A DNA stretch of 33,878 bases from Chloroflexota bacterium (GCA_026713145.1 JAPOPA010000305.1:1-33878), one strand, 5' to 3'. Shown: positions 24,268 to 33,617, counted from the stretch's first letter. Notes: a model not told the origin generated them from the sequence alone. Translations and numbers: made by a program.

Positions 24268-25824
24268 TCAATCCCCATACGCGACATGAATGTCGACCGT
24301 ATTCACGATCAGCGGCACGCCGATGCGTGAGTCTCGGTTGACGAGGACGACCTTGACCGCGTGACTGCCCTTCGCTGCCTGAGCGGGCGTAAGATCCCAA
24401 ACGAGCCACTTGTTTTCCGAGACATCGGCCGGGTCTCCGCCGAGCGTTGCCGCATCCTGGATGTCAGGCTCGCCGAGCACGGCCCCGTCAAGGCTCACCT
24501 CCACCTTGTCGTCGGGACCCCAGTGCTCAAACTCGACCATGAGTCGAATCGTGTCTATGTCGTCGGAATGCGCCTCAACGTCGTCGTATACGGATACGTC
24601 GATGGTCGGGCCGTCCCGTGTGATCGACCTGAACAGGACGACGGCCGTCTGCCCGTAGATTCGGTCGTTGACGGCGTTGGTTTCTATGCCTTCAAGATAG
24701 GTCGGCCCCCTGTGCAGGGCGGTGTAGAGCTTGTTCCTGCCCTGGAGCGTGTCGGGCGAGCCGAGAGTCGTCAGCAGGCCGCGCCACGGCTCCTTGCCGG
24801 GGAACCAGTTGAACGTGTACATACCGTCCGCGCCCTGATCGTAGTACCCGGTCGCCGCGGCCCGAAGCCAGGCGTCGCGCCATTCGTCGTTTGACACCAG
24901 GCGCTCGGAATGCTGGCGGGATATGCTGTCGAACCCCCCATAGAGCCGGACGTTCGTTCCCTGCGTGAGCGCCTTGAACTCGCCGACCTCGAATCCCGGA
25001 TCGGTGCCTGAACCACCCGCCCCGATGATGATGTCCGCGAGGTCCTCCTCGACCCAGCGCTCCACGTCGTAGCCGATGTTCCGGCACGATTCGAGCGTCG
25101 TCGCCACGCGCGAGGCCACGTAGAACGGCCGCCCCCGCCTTTCGGCAATTTCGTCGGCCATCCGGCGAACGGCTCGCTGCAGGTCGGTCAGGGCATATCG
25201 CAGGCGGTACCCGTAGTTCTCCGGCACGTGGAACGGGTGCCTCTGCCAGTCCAATTCCACACCGTCCCAGTCGGCCTGCAGGCACGCCTCACGAATGTAC
25301 GACAGCTTATGCTCTTTCGCTTCGGGTATGGCCATGTTCCATGATCCGATGCCCCGCTGCTCCGGCACGTCGTCCACGTCCAGCAGCCATTCAGGATGGT
25401 CCTGCCTGAACTTCGTGCCGCGGTTCAGCCGCTTGAAGTCCTCCGGCCTCGTGCCGTAGAAGTGGTTGTCATTCATCCGCATGGAGACGTAGACGTCCAT
25501 CTCCCGTTCGTGCCCACGGTCGACCATCGCCTGAAAGGGGTTCTCGCCCCGCTCGAACATGCTCCGTATGTTCTCGGAGTGACGCATCGCCCGCATCGAC
25601 GAGTACACGCGCCCCTCACTTTCGCCGAGCCGCTCGTGGACCTCCGACGGCCACTCTGCCTCGTGGGAGCCGATGCTCCAGAACATGGCGTCGACCTGTG
25701 TACCCTCCAAAGGCCCGTATACCTGCTCCATGAGCCGGTCGGTCGACTGCGGGTGCTCGTCGTAGTCCAGCGGTGCGCCGTCCCAGTTGAAGATAATCCG
25801 GTAGTGCGGGGTTGCCTGCCTCAT
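24268..25824 (-). CDS. Glycoside-hydrolase-like TIM-barrel protein (putative GH10-like/uncharacterised)
   Basis: MRQATPHYRIIFNWDGAPLDYDEHPQSTDRLMEQVYGPLEGTQVDAMFWSIGSHE...WDGVELDWQRHPFHVPENYGYRLRYALTDLQRAVRRMADEIAERRGRPFYVASRV. Start reassigned to the ATG at 25824, which overlaps the upstream stop (ATGA). The longer listed ORF is out-of-frame over the neighbouring gene. Confidence 0.7.
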   Translation of the reverse strand: MRQATPHYRIIFNWDGAPLDYDEHPQSTDRLMEQVYGPLEGTQVDAMFWSIGSHEAEWPSEVHERLGESEGRVYSSMRAMRHSENIRSMFERGENPFQAMVDRGHEREMDVYVSMRMNDNHFYGTRPEDFKRLNRGTKFRQDHPEWLLDVDDVPEQRGIGSWNMAIPEAKEHKLSYIREACLQADWDGVELDWQRHPFHVPENYGYRLRYALTDLQRAVRRMADEIAERRGRPFYVASRVATTLESCRNIGYDVERWVEEDLADIIIGAGGSGTDPGFEVGEFKALTQGTNVRLYGGFDSISRQHSERLVSNDEWRDAWLRAAATGYYDQGADGMYTFNWFPGKEPWRGLLTTLGSPDTLQGRNKLYTALHRGPTYLEGIETNAVNDRIYGQTAVVLFRSITRDGPTIDVSVYDDVEAHSDDIDTIRLMVEFEHWGPDDKVEVSLDGAVLGEPDIQDAATLGGDPADVSENKWLVWDLTPAQAAKGSHAVKVVLVNRDSRIGVPLIVNTVDIHVAYGD

Positions 25825-26996
25825 CCGTCCTCCTTGATGTGTCCACTCATAAGCTCCTCGTACCTCTCCGTGCCGAAGACCTCTCTGCGGTTGATCCAGC
25901 GGTACGGCAGCGGCTCGACGCGGAGGCTGCGGTCTTCGAGAGGGAGCTTCACAGGGGCGTGACCACGCCGGTGAGACTCCCGGAGCGCAACTATGATTTC
26001 GAGCACCTTCGCCATGTTCTGCCCGCTGCACCTCGGAGGCACGCCAAGCTCGAGGCAATCGACGATGGCCTGGATGCTCTCCCTCATGCGGTTGCCGGGG
26101 TAGCGCCAGCCCCGCTCGTCGTACGGCATCTCGTTCAGCCCGGCCTCGGGAATTGCGTCCGTGACTTCCACGAGGTCGTCGATCTGGGGCGTCTCGCCCT
26201 TCATGTCCGTGCGCTTCCAGAGACGGAACTTGTTGAAGTCGCTGAACATCACGCCCTTCTCGGTAACGATCTCGATGCCGCGCATCGACTCCGCCCTCAT
26301 ATTGATGAAGCACTCGACGCCGTTCTCGAACCGGATGTAACCGCCCATCGCCTGGTCGACGTCGTCGAACGGGTCGCCGCGAACCCATCCGACCACCCAG
26401 TCCACGTCGGCATCGTCCGCGAACAGCCGGGCAACGCTCAGGTCCTGGCAGTTTGCGCCCCATATCTCGCCGCGACCATCTCCCACGCCGAGATAGATGT
26501 TAATCGACCTGACCGGCCCCAGCTCGCCGGAGTCGGCCATCTCCTTGACTTGCCAGAACTGGGGCAAGTTCCGCATCGCGTCCGCGGCCGCCCAAGAGAC
26601 GCCCCGCGAGTTTATCTCGGCGACCATCCGGTCGGCCTCTTCCAGGCTATCGCAGATCGGCTTCTCGCAGAAGACGGCGGGGATGCCCGCCCGCGCCGCC
26701 GCGATCACGGCATCCGGGTTCGGCCTCGCGGGCAGAATGGGTGCTGCGATATCGAGAGTCTCCAGCGAGAACATCTCCTCGTAGGATGCGTAGGTGGAAG
26801 TGATCCCGAACCGCCGGGAGAACCGTTCGAGGTTCTGAGAGTCTGAGTCCGCGACGGCGACGATCTCCGTACGGGGGTTGAGCATGTACCCGATACCATG
26901 GTTCGTCCCCATGATGCCGGTGCCGATCAGCCCCACGCGGTACGGACGGCCACCGCCGCCTTCCTGGCTCATGTCCGGCATCGTGGATGCTGCCAT
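25821..26996 (-). CDS. Gfo/Idh/MocA family oxidoreductase
   Basis: YRVGLIGTGIMGTNHGIGYMLNPRTEIVAVADSD...AVIAAARAGIPAVFCEKPICDSLEEADRMV. ATG at 26996 preferred; the upstream ORF extension covers the promoter. Confidence 0.93.
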   Translation of the reverse strand: MAASTMPDMSQEGGGGRPYRVGLIGTGIMGTNHGIGYMLNPRTEIVAVADSDSQNLERFSRRFGITSTYASYEEMFSLETLDIAAPILPARPNPDAVIAAARAGIPAVFCEKPICDSLEEADRMVAEINSRGVSWAAADAMRNLPQFWQVKEMADSGELGPVRSINIYLGVGDGRGEIWGANCQDLSVARLFADDADVDWVVGWVRGDPFDDVDQAMGGYIRFENGVECFINMRAESMRGIEIVTEKGVMFSDFNKFRLWKRTDMKGETPQIDDLVEVTDAIPEAGLNEMPYDERGWRYPGNRMRESIQAIVDCLELGVPPRCSGQNMAKVLEIIVALRESHRRGHAPVKLPLEDRSLRVEPLPYRWINRREVFGTERYEELMSGHIKEDG

Positions 26997-27009
26997 CACA
27001 CTCTCCCTG

Positions 27010-27088
27010 TCTCGTGCGACACGGCCATGCCTGCGTTCGACATCGAGCGCCTCGACCTTATAGGCGCGGGGTTCGGCCGTCAAGTGCG
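27010..27088 (-). promoter_or_regulatory. Promoter/leader repeat copy A (upstream of the Gfo/Idh gene)
   Basis: 79-bp element aligned without gaps to 28246-28324. The minus strand contains TTGACG (27083-27078) and TATAAG (27062-27057). Confidence 0.75.
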
Positions 27089-27171
27089 TGAGACGGCGGG
27101 GCGAGGGTCAAGGAGGTGGACTCGACGGCCGGTTTGCCCGCTGTGTCAGGGACCGAAAACGCCGCGCAGGA

Positions 27172-28227
27172 CTACCGGAACGTGAGCACCTCGGCAGGGT
27201 TGGAGACCAGGATGTCGTGGACTGCCTCGGGAGTGAAGCCCCTGTACAGCATCCTGGGAGCTATGTGTTCCAGTATGTACGAGTAGCCGTGGCCGCCGTA
27301 CTTATCCAGACGGTGCTTCGTGCATATGTCCTGCGCCACGACGACTTTTCGGCCGTAGCCTTCGGACGATATCCAGGCGATGCGCTCAAGGCGCTGGTCG
27401 TCGCTCGGCATATCGATGTCCAGGTTCTTGGCGTAGTACGACCCGCCCCAGCCGAACAGGTCCCACTCCATGTAGCAACCCGACTCCGCGATCTGTTTGA
27501 GCGTACCGCGTTCGAAGACCGTCCTGTCGAGGTGGCCCATAATCGTATGCGACAGATCGGCCCCGGCCCGGTCCAGGATATCGATGATCTCAAGTGGCGC
27601 CGTCTCGTCCCTGCCGGGATGTATGAGCAGCGGTGCGCCGGTCATGCGCTGTGCGCGCGCCGATGCCTTCAGCACCTTCCGTTCGTTGTCCGCCAGGGGC
27701 CAGTCGCAGCCGACCTCGCCTATGATGCCGGACCTTATGCCAGTCCCGTCGGCCCCTTCGGTGATGTCCCCCACTATCAGGTCGACCATTTCGTCCTCTG
27801 TCAGGTCGTCCATCCCCGGCGGGTGATGAGTGCCCACATAGTAGGAAGCGCCCATCACGATATTCACACCCGTGGCGTTGGAGACCCTCGCAAGGCCAAT
27901 CGGGTCGCGGCCTATTCCGATGCTCGTCGCCTCGACCAGCGTGCCCCCGCCATACTGCTTGAACAGCCCGACCTCTTCGATGGCCGTCTGGATGTCCTCA
28001 AGCCGTCCATTGTCTCGGTTCTCCTTCAACTGGTACCGTATCTTGCCCAGAATCTCCTGGGAGACCGGCTTCTCATAGAAGGCCTGGTCGCTCACGCTTG
28101 GGAACCACTTCTTGGTCCAGGAGCCGTCGAATAGGATGTGCTCGTGGGTAAACGTCTTGCCAAATTCACCGGGATCGACCGGCCCGAGTACCGTCTGCGC
28201 CCTCCCGGACAGTTCATTACTGGTCAT
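27172..28227 (-). CDS. Phosphotriesterase-family amidohydrolase (lactonase-like)
   Basis: GKTFTHEHILFDG (HxH-type metal motif); GEVGCDWPL; PLLIHPGRD; HTIMGHLDRT; VVVAQDICTKHRLDKYGGHGYSYILEHIAPRML. Confidence 0.92.
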   Translation of the reverse strand: MTSNELSGRAQTVLGPVDPGEFGKTFTHEHILFDGSWTKKWFPSVSDQAFYEKPVSQEILGKIRYQLKENRDNGRLEDIQTAIEEVGLFKQYGGGTLVEATSIGIGRDPIGLARVSNATGVNIVMGASYYVGTHHPPGMDDLTEDEMVDLIVGDITEGADGTGIRSGIIGEVGCDWPLADNERKVLKASARAQRMTGAPLLIHPGRDETAPLEIIDILDRAGADLSHTIMGHLDRTVFERGTLKQIAESGCYMEWDLFGWGGSYYAKNLDIDMPSDDQRLERIAWISSEGYGRKVVVAQDICTKHRLDKYGGHGYSYILEHIAPRMLYRGFTPEAVHDILVSNPAEVLTFR

Positions 28228-28245
28228 GGTAGCCCCCGTAGTCTC

Positions 28246-28324
28246 TCTCGTGCGACACGGCCGCGCATATCGTCGACATTCAGCGCCTCGACCTTATAGA
28301 CGGGGTGTTCGGTCGTCAAGTGCG
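28246..28324 (-). promoter_or_regulatory. Promoter/leader repeat copy B (upstream of the phosphotriesterase-like gene)
   Basis: Same 79-bp element as 27010-27088, about 66/79 identical by hand count. TTGACG at 28319-28314, TATAAG at 28298-28293. Confidence 0.75.
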
Positions 28325-28438
28325 GGCGCTTGGTCGAGTGGGGTGCATAGGGTGTGTGAGGAAGTAATCAGCTCACCAAACCGGACAGAACGAAGAACCA
28401 TCGTGTCGCGACTACTGCTGGACCTGTAGGGCTCCATT

Positions 28439-29206
28439 GTGGCAGGTGTGCTACTCTGCTCTACAGTCTTCCACCTGCAGAATCGGAGCAAGACATTGGA
28501 CACTGTTGTCAACGGCTTGGTATTTGACCTAGACAATACCCTGCTCGACAGACAGACCACTTTCATGAGGGTAGCCGGCAACTTCTACGAAGAGCACCTA
28601 TGTGCCACAACGTCAGTTACACGGGACGACGCTATAAGGAAGATAGTCCAGTGGGACGCTGACGGTTACGCCAACAGGGAAAAGATGTTTGCGCGGTGGC
28701 TTGGCGAGTGGCCTGAGGCTGGCCTCGACATGGGGACGTTGACCAAGTGGTATCGCTCCGCAATGGAGCGACAAGTGCAGCCTAGCATGGAGGTCAACGG
28801 ATTCCTCGCCTATCTGAACGATCGACAGGTACCGTGGGGAATTGTTACCAACGGGTCGAGAAACCAGCATCGCAAGTGTCGGGCGGCGGGCCTGGACCAA
28901 CTCGCCCCATTCATAATAGTTTCCGAAGAGGTCGGCTACGCCAAGCCTGACCCGAGGATATTCAGCGATGCCCTGAAGGCGACCGGACTCACGGGTCCCG
29001 AGCAGATCATGTTCGTCGGAGACAATCCTATAGCCGACATCGATGGAGCCAAGGGCTTCGGAATGAAGGTCGGCTGGATTAGGCGAGGTCGGCAGTATCC
29101 GGTCGATCTCCAACCCCCGGACCACGTCTTCGACTTCGTCACAGAAGTGCGACACATTGTCGACATGACTCCACAATCGCCTTGTGTGGGCAACGAACGG
29201 CGCTAA
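28439..29206 (+). CDS. HAD-superfamily hydrolase
   Basis: LVFDLDNTLLDRQ (motif I), WGIVTNGSRNQHRK (motif II), YAKPDPRIF (motif III), MFVGDNPIADIDGAKGFGMKVGWI (motif IV). Exact start uncertain; an internal TTG near 28495 is possible. Confidence 0.9.
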   Translation: MAGVLLCSTVFHLQNRSKTLDTVVNGLVFDLDNTLLDRQTTFMRVAGNFYEEHLCATTSVTRDDAIRKIVQWDADGYANREKMFARWLGEWPEAGLDMGTLTKWYRSAMERQVQPSMEVNGFLAYLNDRQVPWGIVTNGSRNQHRKCRAAGLDQLAPFIIVSEEVGYAKPDPRIFSDALKATGLTGPEQIMFVGDNPIADIDGAKGFGMKVGWIRRGRQYPVDLQPPDHVFDFVTEVRHIVDMTPQSPCVGNERR

Positions 29207-29250
29207 GGAAAGCTGCGGATTCAAAAAAAGCCTAAAGACAAGGCCCATCC

Positions 29251-30039
29251 ATGAAATATGGCGACCTGACATACGAAGAGATTCGAGACAGGGCCCGCCA
29301 GGACTGGCTGGCCATCATCCCAACGGGATGCACAGAGCAGCAGGGGCCACACCTCCCCGTGGACAACGATACTTGGTTCGTGGAGCGGGTATGCAATGCT
29401 GCTTCCTCAAAGGCTGACGCAGATTACGGCGTTCAATCATTAGTACTCCCGACCATTCCCTTCGGACCCACGCCGGAGCATAGAAACTACGGGGCAGGTT
29501 ACATCGACATCCCAGTCGAGCTTCATGACTCCCTCGTCCTGTCGACCCTGGAGTCGTTGACCGCACAGGGCTTCCGCAAGATAGTTGTGTGGCGCGGCTG
29601 CGGAGGCCACGACCTCCGGGAAACAGTGAAACGGTTCAACGAGACCTACAACGAACAATCCAGGGCATTCCTGCCCGGTCACCCGTACCATGAAGTCTGG
29701 CGCCGAATCGCCGATCTATCGGTACCGGGTGGTCACGCGGACAGCTTCACCACTTCTATCATGCTCCATCTGCGTCCTGAAGCCGTTCGCAAGGACAGAA
29801 TAGTCGATCCCGAACACGAGCCTGTGGACTGGGAGGATCCAGACCTCGACTTTGCAAACTACTCCTCCACTGGAGTTATTGGAGATCCAACGCACGCCAG
29901 TGCAGAACTCGGGGCCAAGCTATGGGACGCTGTGGTCGATGAGGTCGCCGCGACACTGCGTTCAATCGCCAGTTGCCCCGAAACAGTCCCCTCGGTCGAT
30001 GTGGACAAGCTACATTTCCTAAGACGTTCAAAGGCCTGA
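29251..30039 (+). CDS. Creatininase-family protein (creatinine amidohydrolase-like)
   Basis: AIIPTGCTEQQGPHLPVDNDTWFVERV...LPTIPFGPTPEHRNYGAGYIDIP...GHADSFTTSIMLHLRPEAV. Confidence 0.92.
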   Translation: MKYGDLTYEEIRDRARQDWLAIIPTGCTEQQGPHLPVDNDTWFVERVCNAASSKADADYGVQSLVLPTIPFGPTPEHRNYGAGYIDIPVELHDSLVLSTLESLTAQGFRKIVVWRGCGGHDLRETVKRFNETYNEQSRAFLPGHPYHEVWRRIADLSVPGGHADSFTTSIMLHLRPEAVRKDRIVDPEHEPVDWEDPDLDFANYSSTGVIGDPTHASAELGAKLWDAVVDEVAATLRSIASCPETVPSVDVDKLHFLRRSKA

Positions 30040-30166
30040 TCAACTCTCGCAATACCTGCCTGCCAAACGGTTAGGGACGAAGTCACCATTTTGGCTCGAC
30101 TGTCCCCTGGCAGTACCCGGACAGCCTCGCGACAACAACGACGACGTCCACAACCCAAGGGTTGAG

Positions 30167-32110
30167 TCAGGCGCTGCCCTCGACCTGGACCGTGACGATA
30201 TCCACGCCGTGGAACTTCTGGTGGCGCACGGCGGAGGTGTGGTGCCGCAACAGCCGGAGCGAAAGGTCGTCGAAGGTTGGTACGGCGGTTTCGTCGGCCA
30301 GATACGCCAAGAGGTCCTCGACGTTCTCCTTTCGCGTCGTGGCGACGAACTCCAATTCCACCATCGTCCCCTGTGGTCTTGCGTTGATGATCAGGCGGGG
30401 ATGCTCCGAACTGTCAGCATCGTCCTCCCGCGCCTGCAGGCTGGCGAGCGTCTCTTCTCCGGCTGCGCGCAGCCGGAGAGTAGAGGTCTCGTTCCACCCG
30501 AGTCTGGATGAAAGTCCGGTAAGAAACTCATCGATCGCAGGGAGCGAGTCCATGTCCAACGTGACCTCGAGACGCGACCGGCGCAAGCTGACCGCCTCGA
30601 GCAGGAGCGTCATGCCGACCGCAACCACAGCCCCGATCGTGACTCCATTGCCGAGCAGTCCACCAATCTCATCTCCAAAGACGTCCCCAATGATGGAGTG
30701 ATCGTGGAGCCCCAGGCCCAGTGCGCTGGCGAGCGCGACCACCAGTACGCGCTTGGGATCGAGGCCGTCGCGCAGGATCGTCTGCCAGCCGCTCACGAAG
30801 AGCATACCCATGGCGAGCATCAGGTAAGCACCCAAGACCGGACCGGGAATCATCAGCAGAAGGGCGGCAAGTTTTGAGAAGAAGGCCAGCACTACTATGA
30901 CGATTGCCACACCGATGCCGATTCTACGGGCGGCGACGCCAGTGAGGTTGATCAGCGAGAGACTGAATGAGGAATAGGACATCGGCGGAAGTGTGCCTGA
31001 GATGCCCGCAAACAACATGCCAATGCCGTTGACGCTCACCATGCCCTGGATCTGGCGGAAATCTATCGCTCGCGACCGTCGTCTGGATCCCTGCTGGATC
31101 GCAACACCGTCGCTGATGGTCTTGATCCCGATAACGAGAGTGAGGATCGCGAACGAGGGTAAGAGTGCCCAGAATTCCTTGCCGGGCGTTAGATCGAAAC
31201 TCAGAGGCGGAACTTTGGGGATGCCGAACCATCCGGCGTTAATGATGCGGTCCGCGTCGATCAGACCGAATGCGGCGGCGACTGCGCAGCCGGCCAGTAT
31301 GCTGATGAACGGACCCACGAGACGCCAGCGCCCGCTGGCGTACAGGGTAACGATGACCGAGACCAGCAGCGTTGTTCCGGCGACCAACGGACCCGAGACC
31401 GGAGCCGCGCCGTCGGGCAGGTCCTGAACGCTGTCGAAGGCGATGGGCAGCACGCTGACGGCGATCAGCATAGTCACCGTCCCCGTGACGACCGGCGTGA
31501 ATATGCGGCGTAGCGTTGGCAGCCACCAGGCGAGCGCTACTTGGACCACACAGCAGACAACCAGAAGGCTCATGAACGTGGATAGCCCGGCCGCCGAGAT
31601 CGTCGCCACCATGATCGCGATGAACAGCGCTGCAGGACAGGTGAGTACAATATGGCCGGCGCCGAACCGCCACATCTGGAACGCTTGCAGCGCCGTGATC
31701 CCCGCGCTGACCAGCAGTGCCGCGAAGACACTCCACGTCAAATAGGTGTCGTCGAGCCCGGACGAGCGAATCGCGACCGCCACATTCAACACCGTCGGCG
31801 CAAGTATGAGCGCGGCGCCCTGAAATCCAACCACCAGCGTGGTCGACAGAGAACAGGACTCCTCGGGCTCAAACCGTATAGGCTGTTCGGCGCTACCAGC
31901 AGTCAATTGGTTAACCAATCTCCCACTCTTGCAGGCTGACACTCCAATGACCTGACCATACCACACGCAAAACCTGCCCGTTACTCCCTGGGCGGTTTTC
32001 CTGCGACAAATGGTAATCTTCGCCAAGATAGGCACATGTGCCCCTGTCGGCCGCGAGTCCTGCGGAGCGCCAAGGCGGGAGCACCGAGAGCACCGTCTGC
32101 GTCGGCACAC
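30167..32110 (-). CDS. NCS2-family (xanthine/uracil permease-like) transporter with C-terminal degenerate RsbW-like domain
   Basis: NCS2-like multi-TM core (TTLVVGFQGAALILAPTVLNVAVAIR...FAGISGTLPPMSYSSFSLSLINLTGVAARRIG...), then about 150 aa soluble tail ending TFDDLSLRLLRHHTSAVRHQKFHGVDIVTVQVEG. The real start is probably downstream of the listed one, e.g. around 31950. Confidence 0.85.
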   Translation of the reverse strand: MCRRRRCSRCSRLGAPQDSRPTGAHVPILAKITICRRKTAQGVTGRFCVWYGQVIGVSACKSGRLVNQLTAGSAEQPIRFEPEESCSLSTTLVVGFQGAALILAPTVLNVAVAIRSSGLDDTYLTWSVFAALLVSAGITALQAFQMWRFGAGHIVLTCPAALFIAIMVATISAAGLSTFMSLLVVCCVVQVALAWWLPTLRRIFTPVVTGTVTMLIAVSVLPIAFDSVQDLPDGAAPVSGPLVAGTTLLVSVIVTLYASGRWRLVGPFISILAGCAVAAAFGLIDADRIINAGWFGIPKVPPLSFDLTPGKEFWALLPSFAILTLVIGIKTISDGVAIQQGSRRRSRAIDFRQIQGMVSVNGIGMLFAGISGTLPPMSYSSFSLSLINLTGVAARRIGIGVAIVIVVLAFFSKLAALLLMIPGPVLGAYLMLAMGMLFVSGWQTILRDGLDPKRVLVVALASALGLGLHDHSIIGDVFGDEIGGLLGNGVTIGAVVAVGMTLLLEAVSLRRSRLEVTLDMDSLPAIDEFLTGLSSRLGWNETSTLRLRAAGEETLASLQAREDDADSSEHPRLIINARPQGTMVELEFVATTRKENVEDLLAYLADETAVPTFDDLSLRLLRHHTSAVRHQKFHGVDIVTVQVEGSA

Positions 32111-32159
32111 CTGAATTCTTCAGTTGCCTAGCTAAGCGAAGGTAAAGCAAACGGTCTCC

Positions 32160-33617
32160 CTACTCAAACCCGAACAGCGGGGGAAAGACAACGACCACAA
32201 CCCCTGCCCACACGGCGTACACGGGCAAGTAGTTGCCCTGCCAGCGCACGAGGGCCGAGAACTCGCTTCTCCCTGCCAGAAACCGCGCGTAGAGCCACGC
32301 AGACCACACTAGGTTGCCAAACAGCACGAGGTTCCCACCCAACGCCGCTGTTCTGTTCGGTGTGAAGCCGAACTCGGAGATGCGTCCCACAATCGCTGAG
32401 AGCACCATGAGGTCGGCTGCGATGACGGCCACCACGAGGATCACTTGCATCGCGTCGAAGATACCGGGGCGTGCCTGAGGGTCGCGCGCCGAGATGGAGA
32501 ACAGCAGCATCCCGAGCACCAAGGCCAGCATGATATCGAAGCCGATAAGCATGTCGCGGTCCATGTCGACCCACTCGCCCGTAAAGACCATGGCCGCCAG
32601 GAAAATGGGGAGCATAGCGGCGAACAACGGCGTAAACACACGGGAGAGCATGGGCGCGATGTTTTGCGCGACGCCTTGTCGTGTCTCCACCAGCCACGCG
32701 CCTACGAGTACGGCCCCCATCGCTCCACACGGCAGCACCCATTCGGCTATGAAGTCTCCAATTTCAAGGCTGATGGCCTCGAACATGGCCCAAGTCAGAA
32801 GCGAGAATACGCTGCCTCCGAGTGCGATGAGCACGTAGTAGATGAACAACTCGCCGGTGAACCGCACGAAGTCCGTGCGCCGCTCGACGGAACGCCAGTC
32901 ACCTCCTACAAAGGCGAGCCCTACAACCAGCCATAAGGCGAAAGGCAGGTGGATCGCCGTCAGCGACTCGGTATGCGCTCCTTGCTTGAATGGGAAGATA
33001 TTGGCGAAGACAGCTGCCGCGACGAACGGTAGGAAAAGCCAAATCGATGCCCGTCCGGTTAGCCTTCGCTTCCAAGCAAAGTAGCCCGCGAGCATCGGCA
33101 GCACGAAGAGACTGAGATTCCGCGCGTATACTGCTTCGCCGTCGATGAGCCGGTAGCCGAATAGCTCGGGTACCTTTATCGCCAGCGCCGCAGCGATAGC
33201 TAGGCCAATGACGACGCCAAACTCAGTACGTGCGCTCCTCGCGCTTGTAACTGGAATGGCATCCGGCACGAGCAGCCCCAACATCCGCCCCCGGAACGGC
33301 AGCTCGATTTCACCTTCAACAGCGCCAGCGGGGTCGGGTACGCGTCGTTCCCATTGCTGCCCGAAGTGCTCAAGCGCAAAGTCGCGAGAGACGGGGTCGG
33401 TCTCTCCGACCCGTCTGACTGCTATGAGGAAGGCCTCGTCTTCCGTGAGGTTCGCGTCCCTTAGCGCGGCCACCTGTTCGCGTAGGAGACCCTCATGCTC
33501 TTCTACGTCAACGGCCCCATGACGGCGCAGGTGCACTCGCCATTCTGCAATGAGGCCCTCCAGCGTGCCTTCGCTAGTGTTAGGCATTCCTCGTTTGGCA
33601 CATCCCTTGCGCTGCAT
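32160..33617 (-). CDS. Polytopic membrane protein with N-terminal soluble prefix (permease-prefix-like; DUF4153-like C-terminal part)
   Basis: N-terminal EWRVHLRRHGAVDVEEHEGLLREQVAALRDANLTEDEAFLIAVRRVGETDPVSRDFALEHF, then about 10 hydrophobic segments including ISEFGFTPNRTAALGGNLVLF. Confidence 0.65.
   Translation of the reverse strand: MQRKGCAKRGMPNTSEGTLEGLIAEWRVHLRRHGAVDVEEHEGLLREQVAALRDANLTEDEAFLIAVRRVGETDPVSRDFALEHFGQQWERRVPDPAGAVEGEIELPFRGRMLGLLVPDAIPVTSARSARTEFGVVIGLAIAAALAIKVPELFGYRLIDGEAVYARNLSLFVLPMLAGYFAWKRRLTGRASIWLFLPFVAAAVFANIFPFKQGAHTESLTAIHLPFALWLVVGLAFVGGDWRSVERRTDFVRFTGELFIYYVLIALGGSVFSLLTWAMFEAISLEIGDFIAEWVLPCGAMGAVLVGAWLVETRQGVAQNIAPMLSRVFTPLFAAMLPIFLAAMVFTGEWVDMDRDMLIGFDIMLALVLGMLLFSISARDPQARPGIFDAMQVILVVAVIAADLMVLSAIVGRISEFGFTPNRTAALGGNLVLFGNLVWSAWLYARFLAGRSEFSALVRWQGNYLPVYAVWAGVVVVVFPPLFGFE

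Noticed and set aside
25825-26463. N-terminal 213 aa extension of the 24268-26463 ORF
   Set aside because: Lies out of frame over the Gfo/Idh gene, Arg/Gly-rich and non-homologous in appearance. The true start is the ATG at 25824 (ATGA overlap).
25812-26846. 344 aa plus-strand ORF opposite the Gfo/Idh gene
   Set aside because: Antisense shadow ORF with low-complexity composition and no motif.
27088-28134. 348 aa plus-strand ORF opposite the phosphotriesterase-like gene
   Set aside because: Antisense shadow of a strongly supported CDS in high-GC DNA; no domain signature.
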